This document shows positions 1-5,851 of a stretch of DNA of 9,969 nt, in pieces. The first letter of the stretch is position 1; each line of letters starts with the position of its first letter. The DNA lies in contig JAGMDW010000193.1 of assembly GCA_023128455.1 (NCBI GenBank), positions 1-9,969 on the forward strand. The letters run 5' to 3'. The notes under the pieces were generated by a model. It did no database searches. It had not been told where the DNA came from and worked only from the letters and a program-made list of their open reading frames with translations. Source of the stretch: Desulfurellaceae bacterium. GTDB taxonomy: Bacteria; Campylobacterota_A; Desulfurellia; JAGGSF01. The translations under genes and the position numbers were made by a program.

Positions 1-1
1 A

Positions 2-8
2 AAGGAGG
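2..8 (+). promoter_or_regulatory. Shine-Dalgarno for the NrdD-tail gene
   Basis: AAGGAGG lies four bases before the ATG at 13. It is a near-perfect ribosome binding site and supports translation of a 57-codon gene that a length cut-off would discard. The promoter must lie left of the window. Confidence 0.8.
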
Positions 9-12
9 AAAA

Positions 13-186
13 ATGACCAAAAAAGAAATTTTAGGTAAAATTAAAAAACTGGAAAAAGAACTGGAAGAGGTGAAGGGCACGCCGTGTGAGGTATTTTCCA
101 GAAGTGTAGGTTACCTGCGTCCTGTAAGTCAATGGAATAAAGGGAAGCAGGAAGAGTTTAAAGAGAGAAAAACATTTAAGGTATAA
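13..186 (+). CDS. Stand-alone glycyl-radical tail of anaerobic ribonucleotide reductase (NrdD-like small protein)
   Basis: The 57-residue protein matches the extreme C-terminus of class III ribonucleoside-triphosphate reductase. Residues 26-50 carry the pattern EVFSR-x-VGYLRPV-x-QWNKGKQEEF. G33 is the expected glycyl-radical residue and sits in the VGY turn. In full-length NrdD this segment follows a four-cysteine zinc site. Here only one cysteine (C25) is present, and the preceding residues 1-22 form a Lys/Glu-rich amphipathic helix that could dock on a partner. By analogy with YfiD-type proteins, which supply a glycyl-radical domain in trans, it may complete or repair a reductase encoded elsewhere; that is inference. 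It starts at ATG 13 with a strong ribosome binding site, and its stop overlaps the ribosome binding site of the next gene. The catalytic subunit and activase NrdG are not in the window. Confidence 0.8.
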   Translation: MTKKEILGKIKKLEKELEEVKGTPCEVFSRSVGYLRPVSQWNKGKQEEFKERKTFKV

Positions 187-196
187 AGGAGGGAAG

Positions 197-727
197 ATGC
201 GTGTTTTAAAGCTTTTCTTAATATTGATATTTATAGTCACTTTCTCCTCTATAGTTTATAGCAAAGAATTAAAAAAGGAGATAACGGTAAGGGTAGATGG
301 ATTAAATCTTTTTTATACAGAGAAAACCACATTAGACAAGAAATGGTTTGATTTGGAAAAAAACAGCTATTTAAAAGACAGAGGTTCTTACCGTTTAATG
401 GTAGTGAATAGATTTAAGAAAAAATATCTAAAACAATCTTTCCTAAGAACAGAAGGTTGGAAAGATGTAGTGTTTTGCGATGAAAAACAAACCTTAATTA
501 TTCGGTGTACGGTAAGGGGAGCGGTAACAAAAACAATAGGTGAAAATGTAGCCGACTTTGGGTGGCTTTTGGAGCCTTATAATATGAATCTTTTCTGTTT
601 TAAGAAGACATCTCCGAGAGAACTTTCGGGTTATAAGAAAGTGGACGATACTCCAAATACATTTGTGTTGAGATTTCCATCATCTATTATTGGACATTGT
701 TATTGTCATGTATGGTATAAACAATGA
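197..727 (+). CDS. Secreted protein of unknown function
   Basis: The 176-residue protein is not one I recognise. Residues 1-22 look like a Sec signal peptide: Arg and Lys near the start, a hydrophobic core at 6-20, and a likely cut after YS at 22. No lipobox cysteine is seen, so the product should be free in the periplasm or outside the cell. The mature part is basic and rich in beta-forming stretches, with cysteines at 94, 104, 134, 168 and 170 that could form disulfides. There is no further membrane segment. The ribosome binding site AAAGGAGGG (186-193) overlaps the upstream stop codon. The last codons overlap the next start as ATGA (724-727), so it is probably translationally coupled to the PilM-like gene. 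A link to a pilus or secretion apparatus is possible from that neighbour only. Confidence 0.65.
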   Translation: MRVLKLFLILIFIVTFSSIVYSKELKKEITVRVDGLNLFYTEKTTLDKKWFDLEKNSYLKDRGSYRLMVVNRFKKKYLKQSFLRTEGWKDVVFCDEKQTLIIRCTVRGAVTKTIGENVADFGWLLEPYNMNLFCFKKTSPRELSGYKKVDDTPNTFVLRFPSSIIGHCYCHVWYKQ

Positions 728-1329
728 GACAGTTTCTTTCTTTAAACATTAGGGGAGAGGAATTTTCATTCCTGCGCGGATTCAGAAAGAAGGGGTGTGT
801 CGCAGTAAAAGAGCTAAAAACATACCCTATAGACAGAATAAACATGATTTCTTCGGAAAAAGAAGATGTTTATATCAATTATGCAGGCTCGTTTTCTTAT
901 TTTGATGTCCAGAATGTGCCGAGAACAAGTAAAAGAGTGCTGCCTCTTTACTTGAGGAAGAGAATAGACGAGATGGGCATAATGAAGGAAAAGGAAGATT
1001 TCTTTATAAATTATAAAATAGTGGAGGAGACAGAGGGGTTTCTAAAACTTGCTTATTTTGCTGCACTTAGAGAGGAAAAAGAAAAGATACTTCATGCTTT
1101 GCAATCAAATTTTCAGATGTTAAAGCTGTTTACGCTGGAGGTGTGTGCTGTTGCCTGTTTAATTTCTCATCTTACAAAAGAGGCAAATGTTGCCATTTTG
1201 AAAAGTGGAGAAAGGATATTTTTTATCTTTAATAAATGCGGTGTCATTTACAATATACATACCATGAGAGCAAGCATGGCTGAAGTAGAGGCAGAAAATG
1301 CCATTCGCTATTTTAAGGAAACCATATAG
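724..1329 (+). CDS. PilM/GspL-like actin-fold protein, apparently cut short
   Basis: The 201 residues resemble the N-terminal part of the PilM/GspL group, actin-like cytoplasmic proteins of type IV pilus and type II secretion assembly platforms. Supporting features are a strand followed by VP-x-TSK and a helix LPLYLRKRIDE (65-83), a strand pair at 93-112 ending in an AALREE-like segment, a helix and strand at 128-145, and a second-subdomain start at 155-176. Family members usually have 300 or more residues and continue into a second half with the nucleotide-site strands. This one ends in a helix (ENAIRYFKETI) at a TAG, and the following bases encode an unrelated hotdog domain in another frame. 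PilN- and PilO-like genes, which normally follow, are absent. The start overlaps the previous stop by 4 bp. The family call is by fold pattern, not a strong motif. Confidence 0.5.
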   Translation: MRQFLSLNIRGEEFSFLRGFRKKGCVAVKELKTYPIDRINMISSEKEDVYINYAGSFSYFDVQNVPRTSKRVLPLYLRKRIDEMGIMKEKEDFFINYKIVEETEGFLKLAYFAALREEKEKILHALQSNFQMLKLFTLEVCAVACLISHLTKEANVAILKSGERIFFIFNKCGVIYNIHTMRASMAEVEAENAIRYFKETI

Positions 1330-1655
1330 AAACTACAGTAAAGATTCCCGGGAGATTTAACGGATACAAAAATATTGTTCATGGCGGCATTGTTTCTACA
1401 TTATTGGATGAGGTAATGAATTGGGCAGCATATGCATTATCTAAAGACAGAAGATATTGTGTGACGGCGGAGATGACGATGCGTTTTAACAAATCCATTC
1501 CTGTAGGAAAAGAACTCTTGTTATGGGGCGAGATGGTTGAGGATAAGAAGAGAATGCGCATCTGCAGTGGAAAGATATTAATAGAAAATGAGGTTTTTGC
1601 TACAGGAATAGGAAAGCTAATGCCTATGGAAAATGGCTCTTTCCTAAAAGAATAA
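1317..1655 (+). CDS. PaaI-type hotdog thioesterase domain lacking its N-terminus and start codon
   Basis: This frame opens after an in-frame TAA at 1314-1316 and encodes about 112 residues. The pattern ETTVKIPGRFNGY, then VHGG, then LLDEVM is typical of PaaI/YbgC-like hotdog thioesterases that cleave acyl-CoA thioesters. The HGG turn (codons 1380-1388) and the DE of the central helix (from 1407) are the usual active-site region. Family members normally begin with roughly 20-30 more residues, often with a CFGCG-like motif, which are absent in all three frames upstream. There is no ATG, GTG or TTG between the stop and TTG 1404, and starting at 1404 would lose the HGG motif. It is therefore a 5'-truncated gene, a rare ATA/ATT start, or the product of an assembly join. 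The 3' end is intact and lies 4 bp from the convergent epimerase stop. Confidence 0.6.
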   Translation, partial: GNHIETTVKIPGRFNGYKNIVHGGIVSTLLDEVMNWAAYALSKDRRYCVTAEMTMRFNKSIPVGKELLLWGEMVEDKKRMRICSGKILIENEVFATGIGKLMPMENGSFLKE

Positions 1656-1659
1656 GTGC

Positions 1660-2613
1660 CTATATTCGATAATATGTTCTGTACCACTGAATGAACTTTT
1701 CTATACCTTCTTCAATATTTACTTTGGGATGGAATCCCAGCATTTGCTCGCTTTTACTTATATCGGCGTAAGTTTTAGGCACATCTCCTTTTTGTAATGG
1801 CAGGTATACCCTTTTGGCTTTTTTATTTAGCCTTTCTTCTATACAGGATATGAAGCGTTCTAAGGGAATGCTTTGGCCTCTTCCCAAATTGAATATTTCG
1901 TATTTCATTGGTTTGTTTAAAGATGCAATCGTACCATCCACAATATCATCAATATATGTAAAATCTCTTTCCATTTTCCCGTAATTGTATACTTCTATGA
2001 TTTTTCCTTCGGTTATTGCCTTTGTAAACTTAAATAGAGCCATATCCGGTCTGCCCCAAGGTCCATAAACGGTGAAGAACCTTAAGCCTGTTGTGTTTAA
2101 ATGATATAGATGATGATATGCATAAGCCATGAGTTCATCAGCTCTCTTTGTTGCCCCATATAAAGATAACGGTTTATTTACAGTGTCATCGGCGGAAAAG
2201 GGAATTTTTTCGTTTCCGCCATATACACTGGAAGAAGAGGCATATACAAAATTATTTACATTATACCTACAAGATAACTCAATTATATTCAAGAAACCTC
2301 TAATATTTGATTGTTCATAAGTAAAAGGATTGGTTAGCGAATATCTCACCCCAGCCTGGGCTGCCAGATGACACACAATATCAATTTTAGCTGTTTCAAA
2401 TACCTTCTCTAATTGTTTAAAATAGGCGATATTCAATTTCCAAAAGGTGAAGTTTTTCTCTTCTAACAAGAGGGACAATCTGTCTTTTTTTAATTTTAGG
2501 CTGTAATAGTGGTTTAAATTATCTATGCCAATAACTGTGTTTCCTTGCGAAAGTAATCTTTTTGCCACATGAAATCCTATAAATCCTGCACAACCAGTCA
2601 CCAGATAGTCCAC
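1660..2613 (-). CDS. NAD-dependent sugar epimerase, UDP-glucuronate 4-epimerase type
   Basis: The 317-residue protein is an extended short-chain dehydrogenase. The NAD-binding GxxGxxG is at 7-13, followed by an acidic strand end (D31). An AAQAGVRYS segment lies at 84-92. Catalytic serines are at 127-129 (ASSSSVYG) with Y152 and K156 as YxxxK. The GPWGRPDMA signature (184-192) and the DFTYIDD motif (217-223) are typical of the UDP-GlcA 4-epimerase branch, which supplies UDP-galacturonate for capsule, LPS or exopolysaccharide. UDP-GlcNAc or dTDP-sugar relatives cannot be fully excluded. I chose GTG 2613 because the fold begins there and a perfect TATAAT lies just upstream. TTG 2634 would add seven residues but lies upstream of that -10 box and lacks a ribosome binding site. 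No other glycan gene is adjacent, so it appears to be a single-gene unit. Confidence 0.88.
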   Translation of the reverse strand: MDYLVTGCAGFIGFHVAKRLLSQGNTVIGIDNLNHYYSLKLKKDRLSLLLEEKNFTFWKLNIAYFKQLEKVFETAKIDIVCHLAAQAGVRYSLTNPFTYEQSNIRGFLNIIELSCRYNVNNFVYASSSSVYGGNEKIPFSADDTVNKPLSLYGATKRADELMAYAYHHLYHLNTTGLRFFTVYGPWGRPDMALFKFTKAITEGKIIEVYNYGKMERDFTYIDDIVDGTIASLNKPMKYEIFNLGRGQSIPLERFISCIEERLNKKAKRVYLPLQKGDVPKTYADISKSEQMLGFHPKVNIEEGIEKFIQWYRTYYRI

Positions 2614-2619
2614 GGTGGC

Positions 2620-2648
2620 ATTATACCTTGACAAACTACTGTTTGCAA
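2620..2648 (-). promoter_or_regulatory. Promoter of the epimerase gene (leaderless arrangement)
   Basis: Read on the - strand, TTGCAA (2643-2648) is the -35 box and TATAAT (2620-2625) the -10 box, with a 17-base spacer. Only six bases separate the -10 box from GTG 2613, so transcription should begin on or within a base or two of the start codon. The spacer and -35 contain one arm set of an inverted repeat. Confidence 0.65.
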
Positions 2649-2649
2649 G
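2627..2649. repeat. Inverted repeat inside the epimerase promoter
   Basis: CTTG (2627-2630), one unpaired A, then CAAAC (2632-2636), a TACT loop, then GTTTG (2641-2645) and CAAG (2646-2649) form a 9-bp imperfect dyad. It covers the spacer and the -35 box of the - strand promoter, a plausible operator position. Its right arm is shared with the next dyad. Confidence 0.5.
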
Positions 2650-2669
2650 AAAAGCGAAGCTTTGTCTTG
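2646..2669. repeat. Inverted repeat between the divergent promoters
   Basis: CAAGA and AAAGC (2646-2655), a GAA loop, then GCTTT (2659-2663), an unpaired G and TCTTG (2665-2669) form a 10-bp imperfect dyad. It reaches into the -35 box of the + strand promoter (TTGACA at 2667). It shares CAAG 2646-2649 with the dyad to its left, so only one of the two hairpins can form on a single strand. No T-tract follows, and no + strand gene ends here, so it is not a terminator. Confidence 0.5.
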
Positions 2670-2695
2670 ACAGCTAAAAAATGCAACATTATACT
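2667..2695 (+). promoter_or_regulatory. Promoter of the PHP-propeller-htrA-ftsH-usp operon
   Basis: A perfect -35 TTGACA (2667-2672), a 17-base spacer and -10 TATACT (2690-2695) make a near-consensus sigma70-type promoter. Transcription should start near 2702, leaving a leader of about 40 bases before GTG 2744. The downstream genes have no gap large enough for another obvious promoter. Confidence 0.75.
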
Positions 2696-2702
2696 GAAAA
2701 TG

Positions 2703-2720
2703 TTAATATTTTTAATATTT
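2703..2720 (+). repeat. Tandem 9-bp repeat in the operon leader
   Basis: TTAATATTT occurs twice without interruption, starting almost at the predicted transcription start. Each copy contains the palindrome AATATT. It could be a protein-binding site at +1, a transcript-stability element, or simply low-complexity AT sequence. Confidence 0.4.
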
Positions 2721-2730
2721 ATTGAATGTT

Positions 2731-2735
2731 GGAGG
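2731..2735 (+). promoter_or_regulatory. Shine-Dalgarno that fixes the PHP gene start
   Basis: GGAGG lies eight bases before GTG 2744 and inside the reading frame that would begin at ATG 2726. Nothing purine-rich lies before 2726, so GTG 2744 is the likely start. Confidence 0.75.
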
Positions 2736-2743
2736 CAAATGTA

Positions 2744-3403
2744 GTGATTGATTTCCATACTCATACATTGTTTAGTGATGGCGAGTTGTTGCCTTCAGAA
2801 TTAGCCAGAAGAGCAAAAGTGATAGGCTATCGTAGTATATGTTTTACCGATCATGTAGATATGTCTAATATGGAAGCGGTGGCAATAAATGTGAAAAAAG
2901 CTGTAGGTGGTTTGGAAAAACACTATGGTTTGTATGTATTTGCAGGGGTAGAGGTCACTCATGTTCCGCCCCCCTTAATAAAAGAGGTGGTTAAAGAAGT
3001 GCGGCTGATGGGAGCAGAGATAGTTGTTCTTCACGGAGAGACGATTGCGGAACCGGTAGCGGAAGGCACAAACAGAGCAGCAATTGAAGCGGGAGTGGAT
3101 ATATTGGCTCATCCCGGTTTGATTACAGAAGAAGACGCATGCTTAGCTAAGGAAAAGGGCGTGTTTTTGGAAATTTCTGCGCGTAAGAACCATTCTTTAA
3201 CCAACGGCCATGTGTGGAGTATGGTTAAAAAAACAAGAGGTAGGTGTGTAATAAATACAGATACACATGCTCCTGAAGATTTGATCAACAAATCTTTTGC
3301 TCGTAGGATTTTGTTAGGTGCGGGCATGAATGAAAAAGAAGTTAAAAATACATTTAATAATGCAGAGTTTCTTCTGGGGGAATTGATAGAGAGGAGAAGA
3401 TGA
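2744..3403 (+). CDS. PHP-domain metal-dependent phosphoesterase (histidinol-phosphatase-like)
   Basis: The 219-residue protein has the full set of PHP metal ligands. HTH is at 5-7, DH at 36-37, E70 in AGVEVTH, H97 in LHGE, HP at 123-124 and TDTH at 172-175. The family hydrolyses phosphate esters using two or three bound metal ions. Members near this size include histidinol-phosphate phosphatases and nucleotide or nucleic-acid phosphoesterases, so the substrate cannot be read from sequence. No his-biosynthesis gene is nearby, and it leads an envelope-stress operon, which argues against a dedicated histidine role. It has no signal peptide and should be cytoplasmic. Starting at GTG 2744 gives MIDFHTH, with the HxH motif at the very N-terminus as is usual for the family. 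The stop overlaps the next ATG by 4 bp (3400-3403). Confidence 0.85.
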   Translation: MIDFHTHTLFSDGELLPSELARRAKVIGYRSICFTDHVDMSNMEAVAINVKKAVGGLEKHYGLYVFAGVEVTHVPPPLIKEVVKEVRLMGAEIVVLHGETIAEPVAEGTNRAAIEAGVDILAHPGLITEEDACLAKEKGVFLEISARKNHSLTNGHVWSMVKKTRGRCVINTDTHAPEDLINKSFARRILLGAGMNEKEVKNTFNNAEFLLGELIERRR

Positions 3404-4473
3404 AAAAAATATTTTTTGTTTTAGTTCTTTTGTTAGTTTTTACCACTGAAGCAGGGGCAAGTTATTATGTGGATTATCGTATTACTCCTACTCTAAATAC
3501 TATTCATATCATTAGCATAGGGAAGGTGGATAAGGTTTTCCCCGCTGTAGATGGAGATTTTCTCTATATAGGGAACAAAGATGGTAGATTTTATAAAATT
3601 AACTGGAGAAAGCGTGATGTTGTATGGAAGATAAAATTGAAAACTTCTATAGGATCATCTGCTGTTTGTTTTAATGATGATGTGTTTGTAGGTGATGACA
3701 GTGGAGTTTTATATTGTATACATAAATCCTCCGGGAAGATAAAGTGGAAAAAGCAATTTGACTTTCCCATATTAGGAAAGTTGAGTATCTATAAAAACAA
3801 AATTTTCTTATGTACTGAGGATAATTCTGTATGGTGTGTTTCGGCCAATTTAGGGGAGATTTTGTTTGCTTTTCGCAAGCCTTATGAAATGGTAAGTTTA
3901 AGAGGAGTTTGTTCACCTGTGTTTGATGGAGATTTTATGTATGTTGGGTTTAATGATGGCTATATATACAAGGTGGATTTATCTACAGGTGGAGAGAAAT
4001 GGGGGATATTTGTTGGCCGCGGGGGAAAATTTTTTGATGTAGATGGAGATGTTTCTCTGTCGGAAAATATTGTATTTGTAACTTGCTGCAATGGATGGAC
4101 AGTGGCGATAGGCAAAAAAGAGGGACAGGTTATATGGAAGCGCCAAATCTCTTCTTATTCAAATGTCGTAGCTACACCTGTATTTTTATTTGTTCCTGCA
4201 AAGGATGGTAGAATAATAATACAGGACCTGGATAGTGGCGAGGTAATATGGAAGCTTAAGATTTCTCATAAACCTATTTGTGCTTTTACTTTTGTGACGC
4301 GTGACATAGTATATGCGCTTACTCAGGAAGGTAATATAATCGCTATTGACGAAGAAGGTGGGATTGTTAATACAAAAAAATTAGATGGAAGTTTTAACAG
4401 TGGTTTTTCTATTTTTAATAAGAGATTGTTTGCTGTAAGTGAAAAAGGAAAGATATTTGTTATTGGAGAATGA
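3400..4473 (+). CDS. Exported PQQ-type beta-propeller protein, BamB-like
   Basis: The 357-residue protein has a signal peptide (1-20, cut after AGA) and then eight PQQ/quinoprotein-type repeats. Each has a hydrophobic strand, a DG/NG/EG turn and often a closing W-K or K strand. The turns lie near residues 61, 101, 141, 186, 231, 269, 310 and 349. Eight blades match BamB, the propeller of the outer-membrane protein assembly complex, but BamB is a lipoprotein and no lipobox cysteine is present here. It could be a soluble BamB-like chaperone or scaffold in the periplasm. An alcohol-dehydrogenase role is unlikely because the chain is far too short and no catalytic domain is seen. Its place directly before htrA (1 bp between stop and start) supports an envelope-biogenesis role. 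The ribosome binding site GAGGAG (3391-3396) lies within the previous gene. Confidence 0.75.
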   Translation: MKKIFFVLVLLLVFTTEAGASYYVDYRITPTLNTIHIISIGKVDKVFPAVDGDFLYIGNKDGRFYKINWRKRDVVWKIKLKTSIGSSAVCFNDDVFVGDDSGVLYCIHKSSGKIKWKKQFDFPILGKLSIYKNKIFLCTEDNSVWCVSANLGEILFAFRKPYEMVSLRGVCSPVFDGDFMYVGFNDGYIYKVDLSTGGEKWGIFVGRGGKFFDVDGDVSLSENIVFVTCCNGWTVAIGKKEGQVIWKRQISSYSNVVATPVFLFVPAKDGRIIIQDLDSGEVIWKLKISHKPICAFTFVTRDIVYALTQEGNIIAIDEEGGIVNTKKLDGSFNSGFSIFNKRLFAVSEKGKIFVIGE

Positions 4474-4474
4474 G

Positions 4475-5851
4475 ATGATAAAAAAGATCTTTCTTATAAT
4501 TTTTATTGCATTTTTTTCCATACCTGTTTATGCTTTAAATGTTTCATCATCTGTAGCTCAAAGAGAAAGTTTTTCTCCTATTGTAGAAGAGGTATTACCG
4601 GCAGTTGTTAATATTCGCACCACACAGATTGTAGAGGGAACCCCATTGACAGGTTTCTTTGATAAGAATGACCCATTCTATCAGTTTTTTAAGCGGCATT
4701 TTAATGAGATGCCTCGTGAATATCAGCAAAAATCATTAGGTTCTGGTTTTATTATTTCTCCTGATGGATATATTTTGACCAATAACCATGTAATTTCGCG
4801 GGCAACCAAGATAAAGGTGAAATTACTTTATACAGGCAAAGTTTATGATGCAAAGGTGGTGGGAAGCGATCCCAAAACAGATGTTGCACTCTTGAAAATT
4901 AAGGCGTCTCGGAAACTGCCTACAATAGCTCTGGGTAATTCCGACAATATAAAAGTGGGAGATTGGGTTCTGGCGGTAGGCAACCCGTTTGGATTAAATG
5001 GCACCGTTACCTGGGGCATTATTAGTGCCAAGGGAAGGGTCATTGGACAGGGTCCTTATGACCATTTTCTGCAAACAGATGCTGCCATAAATCCTGGTAA
5101 TTCTGGCGGACCGCTAATAAACATGAATGGAGAGGTTGCTGGCATAAATACCGCTATCATAGCCTCGGGGCAGGGCATAGGGTTTGCTGTTCCTGTAAAT
5201 GTAGTGAAAAAACTCATTCCGCAGTTAAAAAAAGGGAAAGTTGTTCGGGGATGGCTGGGGGTGCTGGTTCAGAATTTAACACCGGATATGGCAAAGTTTT
5301 TTAGGCTTTCCAGCGTTTCAGGTGCAGTTGTTTCACAGGTAGTGAAAGATAGTCCAGCAGATAAAGCAGGAATTAAAGAAGGAGATGTGATTGTAGAGTA
5401 TAATGGTAAAAGGGTAAATTCTGCCACCGACCTCCCATATATGGTGGCATTTACAAGACCGGGAGAAACAGTGAATATAGAGATTATTCGTGATGGAAAA
5501 GAGATTATAAAGCATGTAACGGTAGGAAAGAAGCTGAAGGAAATTGCCATTCAGAAAGGAGAAGAAAATAGATTAGGAATTGAAGTGGCAAATATAACTC
5601 CTTATATGCGAAAAGAATATAATTTGAAAACAAACAATGGGGTTGTAATAACAAATATAAAAGAAAATAGTATTGCCCATCTCTCCGGTTTAAGAAAGGG
5701 AGATGTAATATTGGAAGTGAATAGAAAAAAGGTGAAAGATATAGCAGATTTTAATAAAAAGATAAAAAAAGTACTGGATAAAAAAATCATTCTTTTTTTG
5801 ATTAACAGACAAGGTAACCAAATTTACCTTTCCATATCTGTCCATGAATAA
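4475..5851 (+). CDS. htrA: Periplasmic serine endoprotease of the HtrA/DegP/Do family
   Basis: The 458-residue protein degrades or refolds misfolded envelope proteins. Residues 1-20 are a signal peptide (basic start, hydrophobic core, cut after VYA). The trypsin-like domain (about 33-255) has the triad H105 (TNNHV), D136 (KTDVALL) and S210 (NPGNSGGP). PDZ1 is about 259-350, beginning RGWLGV. PDZ2 is about 365-455, with GLRKGDVI. Two PDZ domains and this length match DegP/DegQ rather than DegS, which has one. The LA loop (about 51-85) is short. ATG 4475 was chosen because GGAG (4465-4468) sits six bases upstream and the signal peptide begins there. A GTG at 4439 is in frame but adds a charged stretch. 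The stop overlaps the ftsH start by 8 bp. Confidence 0.95.
   Translation: MIKKIFLIIFIAFFSIPVYALNVSSSVAQRESFSPIVEEVLPAVVNIRTTQIVEGTPLTGFFDKNDPFYQFFKRHFNEMPREYQQKSLGSGFIISPDGYILTNNHVISRATKIKVKLLYTGKVYDAKVVGSDPKTDVALLKIKASRKLPTIALGNSDNIKVGDWVLAVGNPFGLNGTVTWGIISAKGRVIGQGPYDHFLQTDAAINPGNSGGPLINMNGEVAGINTAIIASGQGIGFAVPVNVVKKLIPQLKKGKVVRGWLGVLVQNLTPDMAKFFRLSSVSGAVVSQVVKDSPADKAGIKEGDVIVEYNGKRVNSATDLPYMVAFTRPGETVNIEIIRDGKEIIKHVTVGKKLKEIAIQKGEENRLGIEVANITPYMRKEYNLKTNNGVVITNIKENSIAHLSGLRKGDVILEVNRKKVKDIADFNKKIKKVLDKKIILFLINRQGNQIYLSISVHE
5811..5830 (+). repeat. Perfect hairpin just before the ftsH start
   Basis: AAGGTAA (5811-5817), a six-base loop and TTACCTT (5824-5830) form a perfect 7-bp stem inside the end of htrA, ending 13 bases before the ftsH ATG. 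It falls where a ribosome binding site would be expected, and none is visible. It may modulate coupling between htrA and ftsH translation. Confidence 0.4.

Noticed and set aside
1309..1329. Programmed frameshift joining the PilM-like protein to the hotdog domain
   Set aside because: No convincing slippery heptamer is present, and fusion of these two families makes no known sense. Truncation or misjoin is simpler.
2129..2320. Open frame of 63 codons on the + strand inside the epimerase
   Set aside because: It lies wholly opposite a well-supported gene with catalytic motifs and shows no recognisable domain.
2614..2634. TTG 2634 as start of the epimerase, adding seven residues
   Set aside because: No ribosome binding site precedes it, the extra residues do not belong to the fold, and the best -10 box lies downstream of it.
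2646..2669. The 10-bp dyad as a rho-independent terminator
   Set aside because: No T-tract follows on either strand and no gene ends into it; it lies between divergent promoters.
2671..2693. A second TATAAT on the - strand at 2688-2693 as an additional epimerase promoter
   Set aside because: It overlaps the -10 box of the + strand promoter, and no acceptable -35 lies 17 bases upstream on the - strand.
2726..2743. ATG 2726 as start of the PHP gene
   Set aside because: The GGAGG lies inside this extension and is well placed for GTG 2744, which puts the HxH motif at the usual N-terminal position.
4439..4474. GTG 4439 as start of htrA
   Set aside because: It would put a charged stretch before the signal peptide and overlap the propeller gene; ATG 4475 has its own ribosome binding site.
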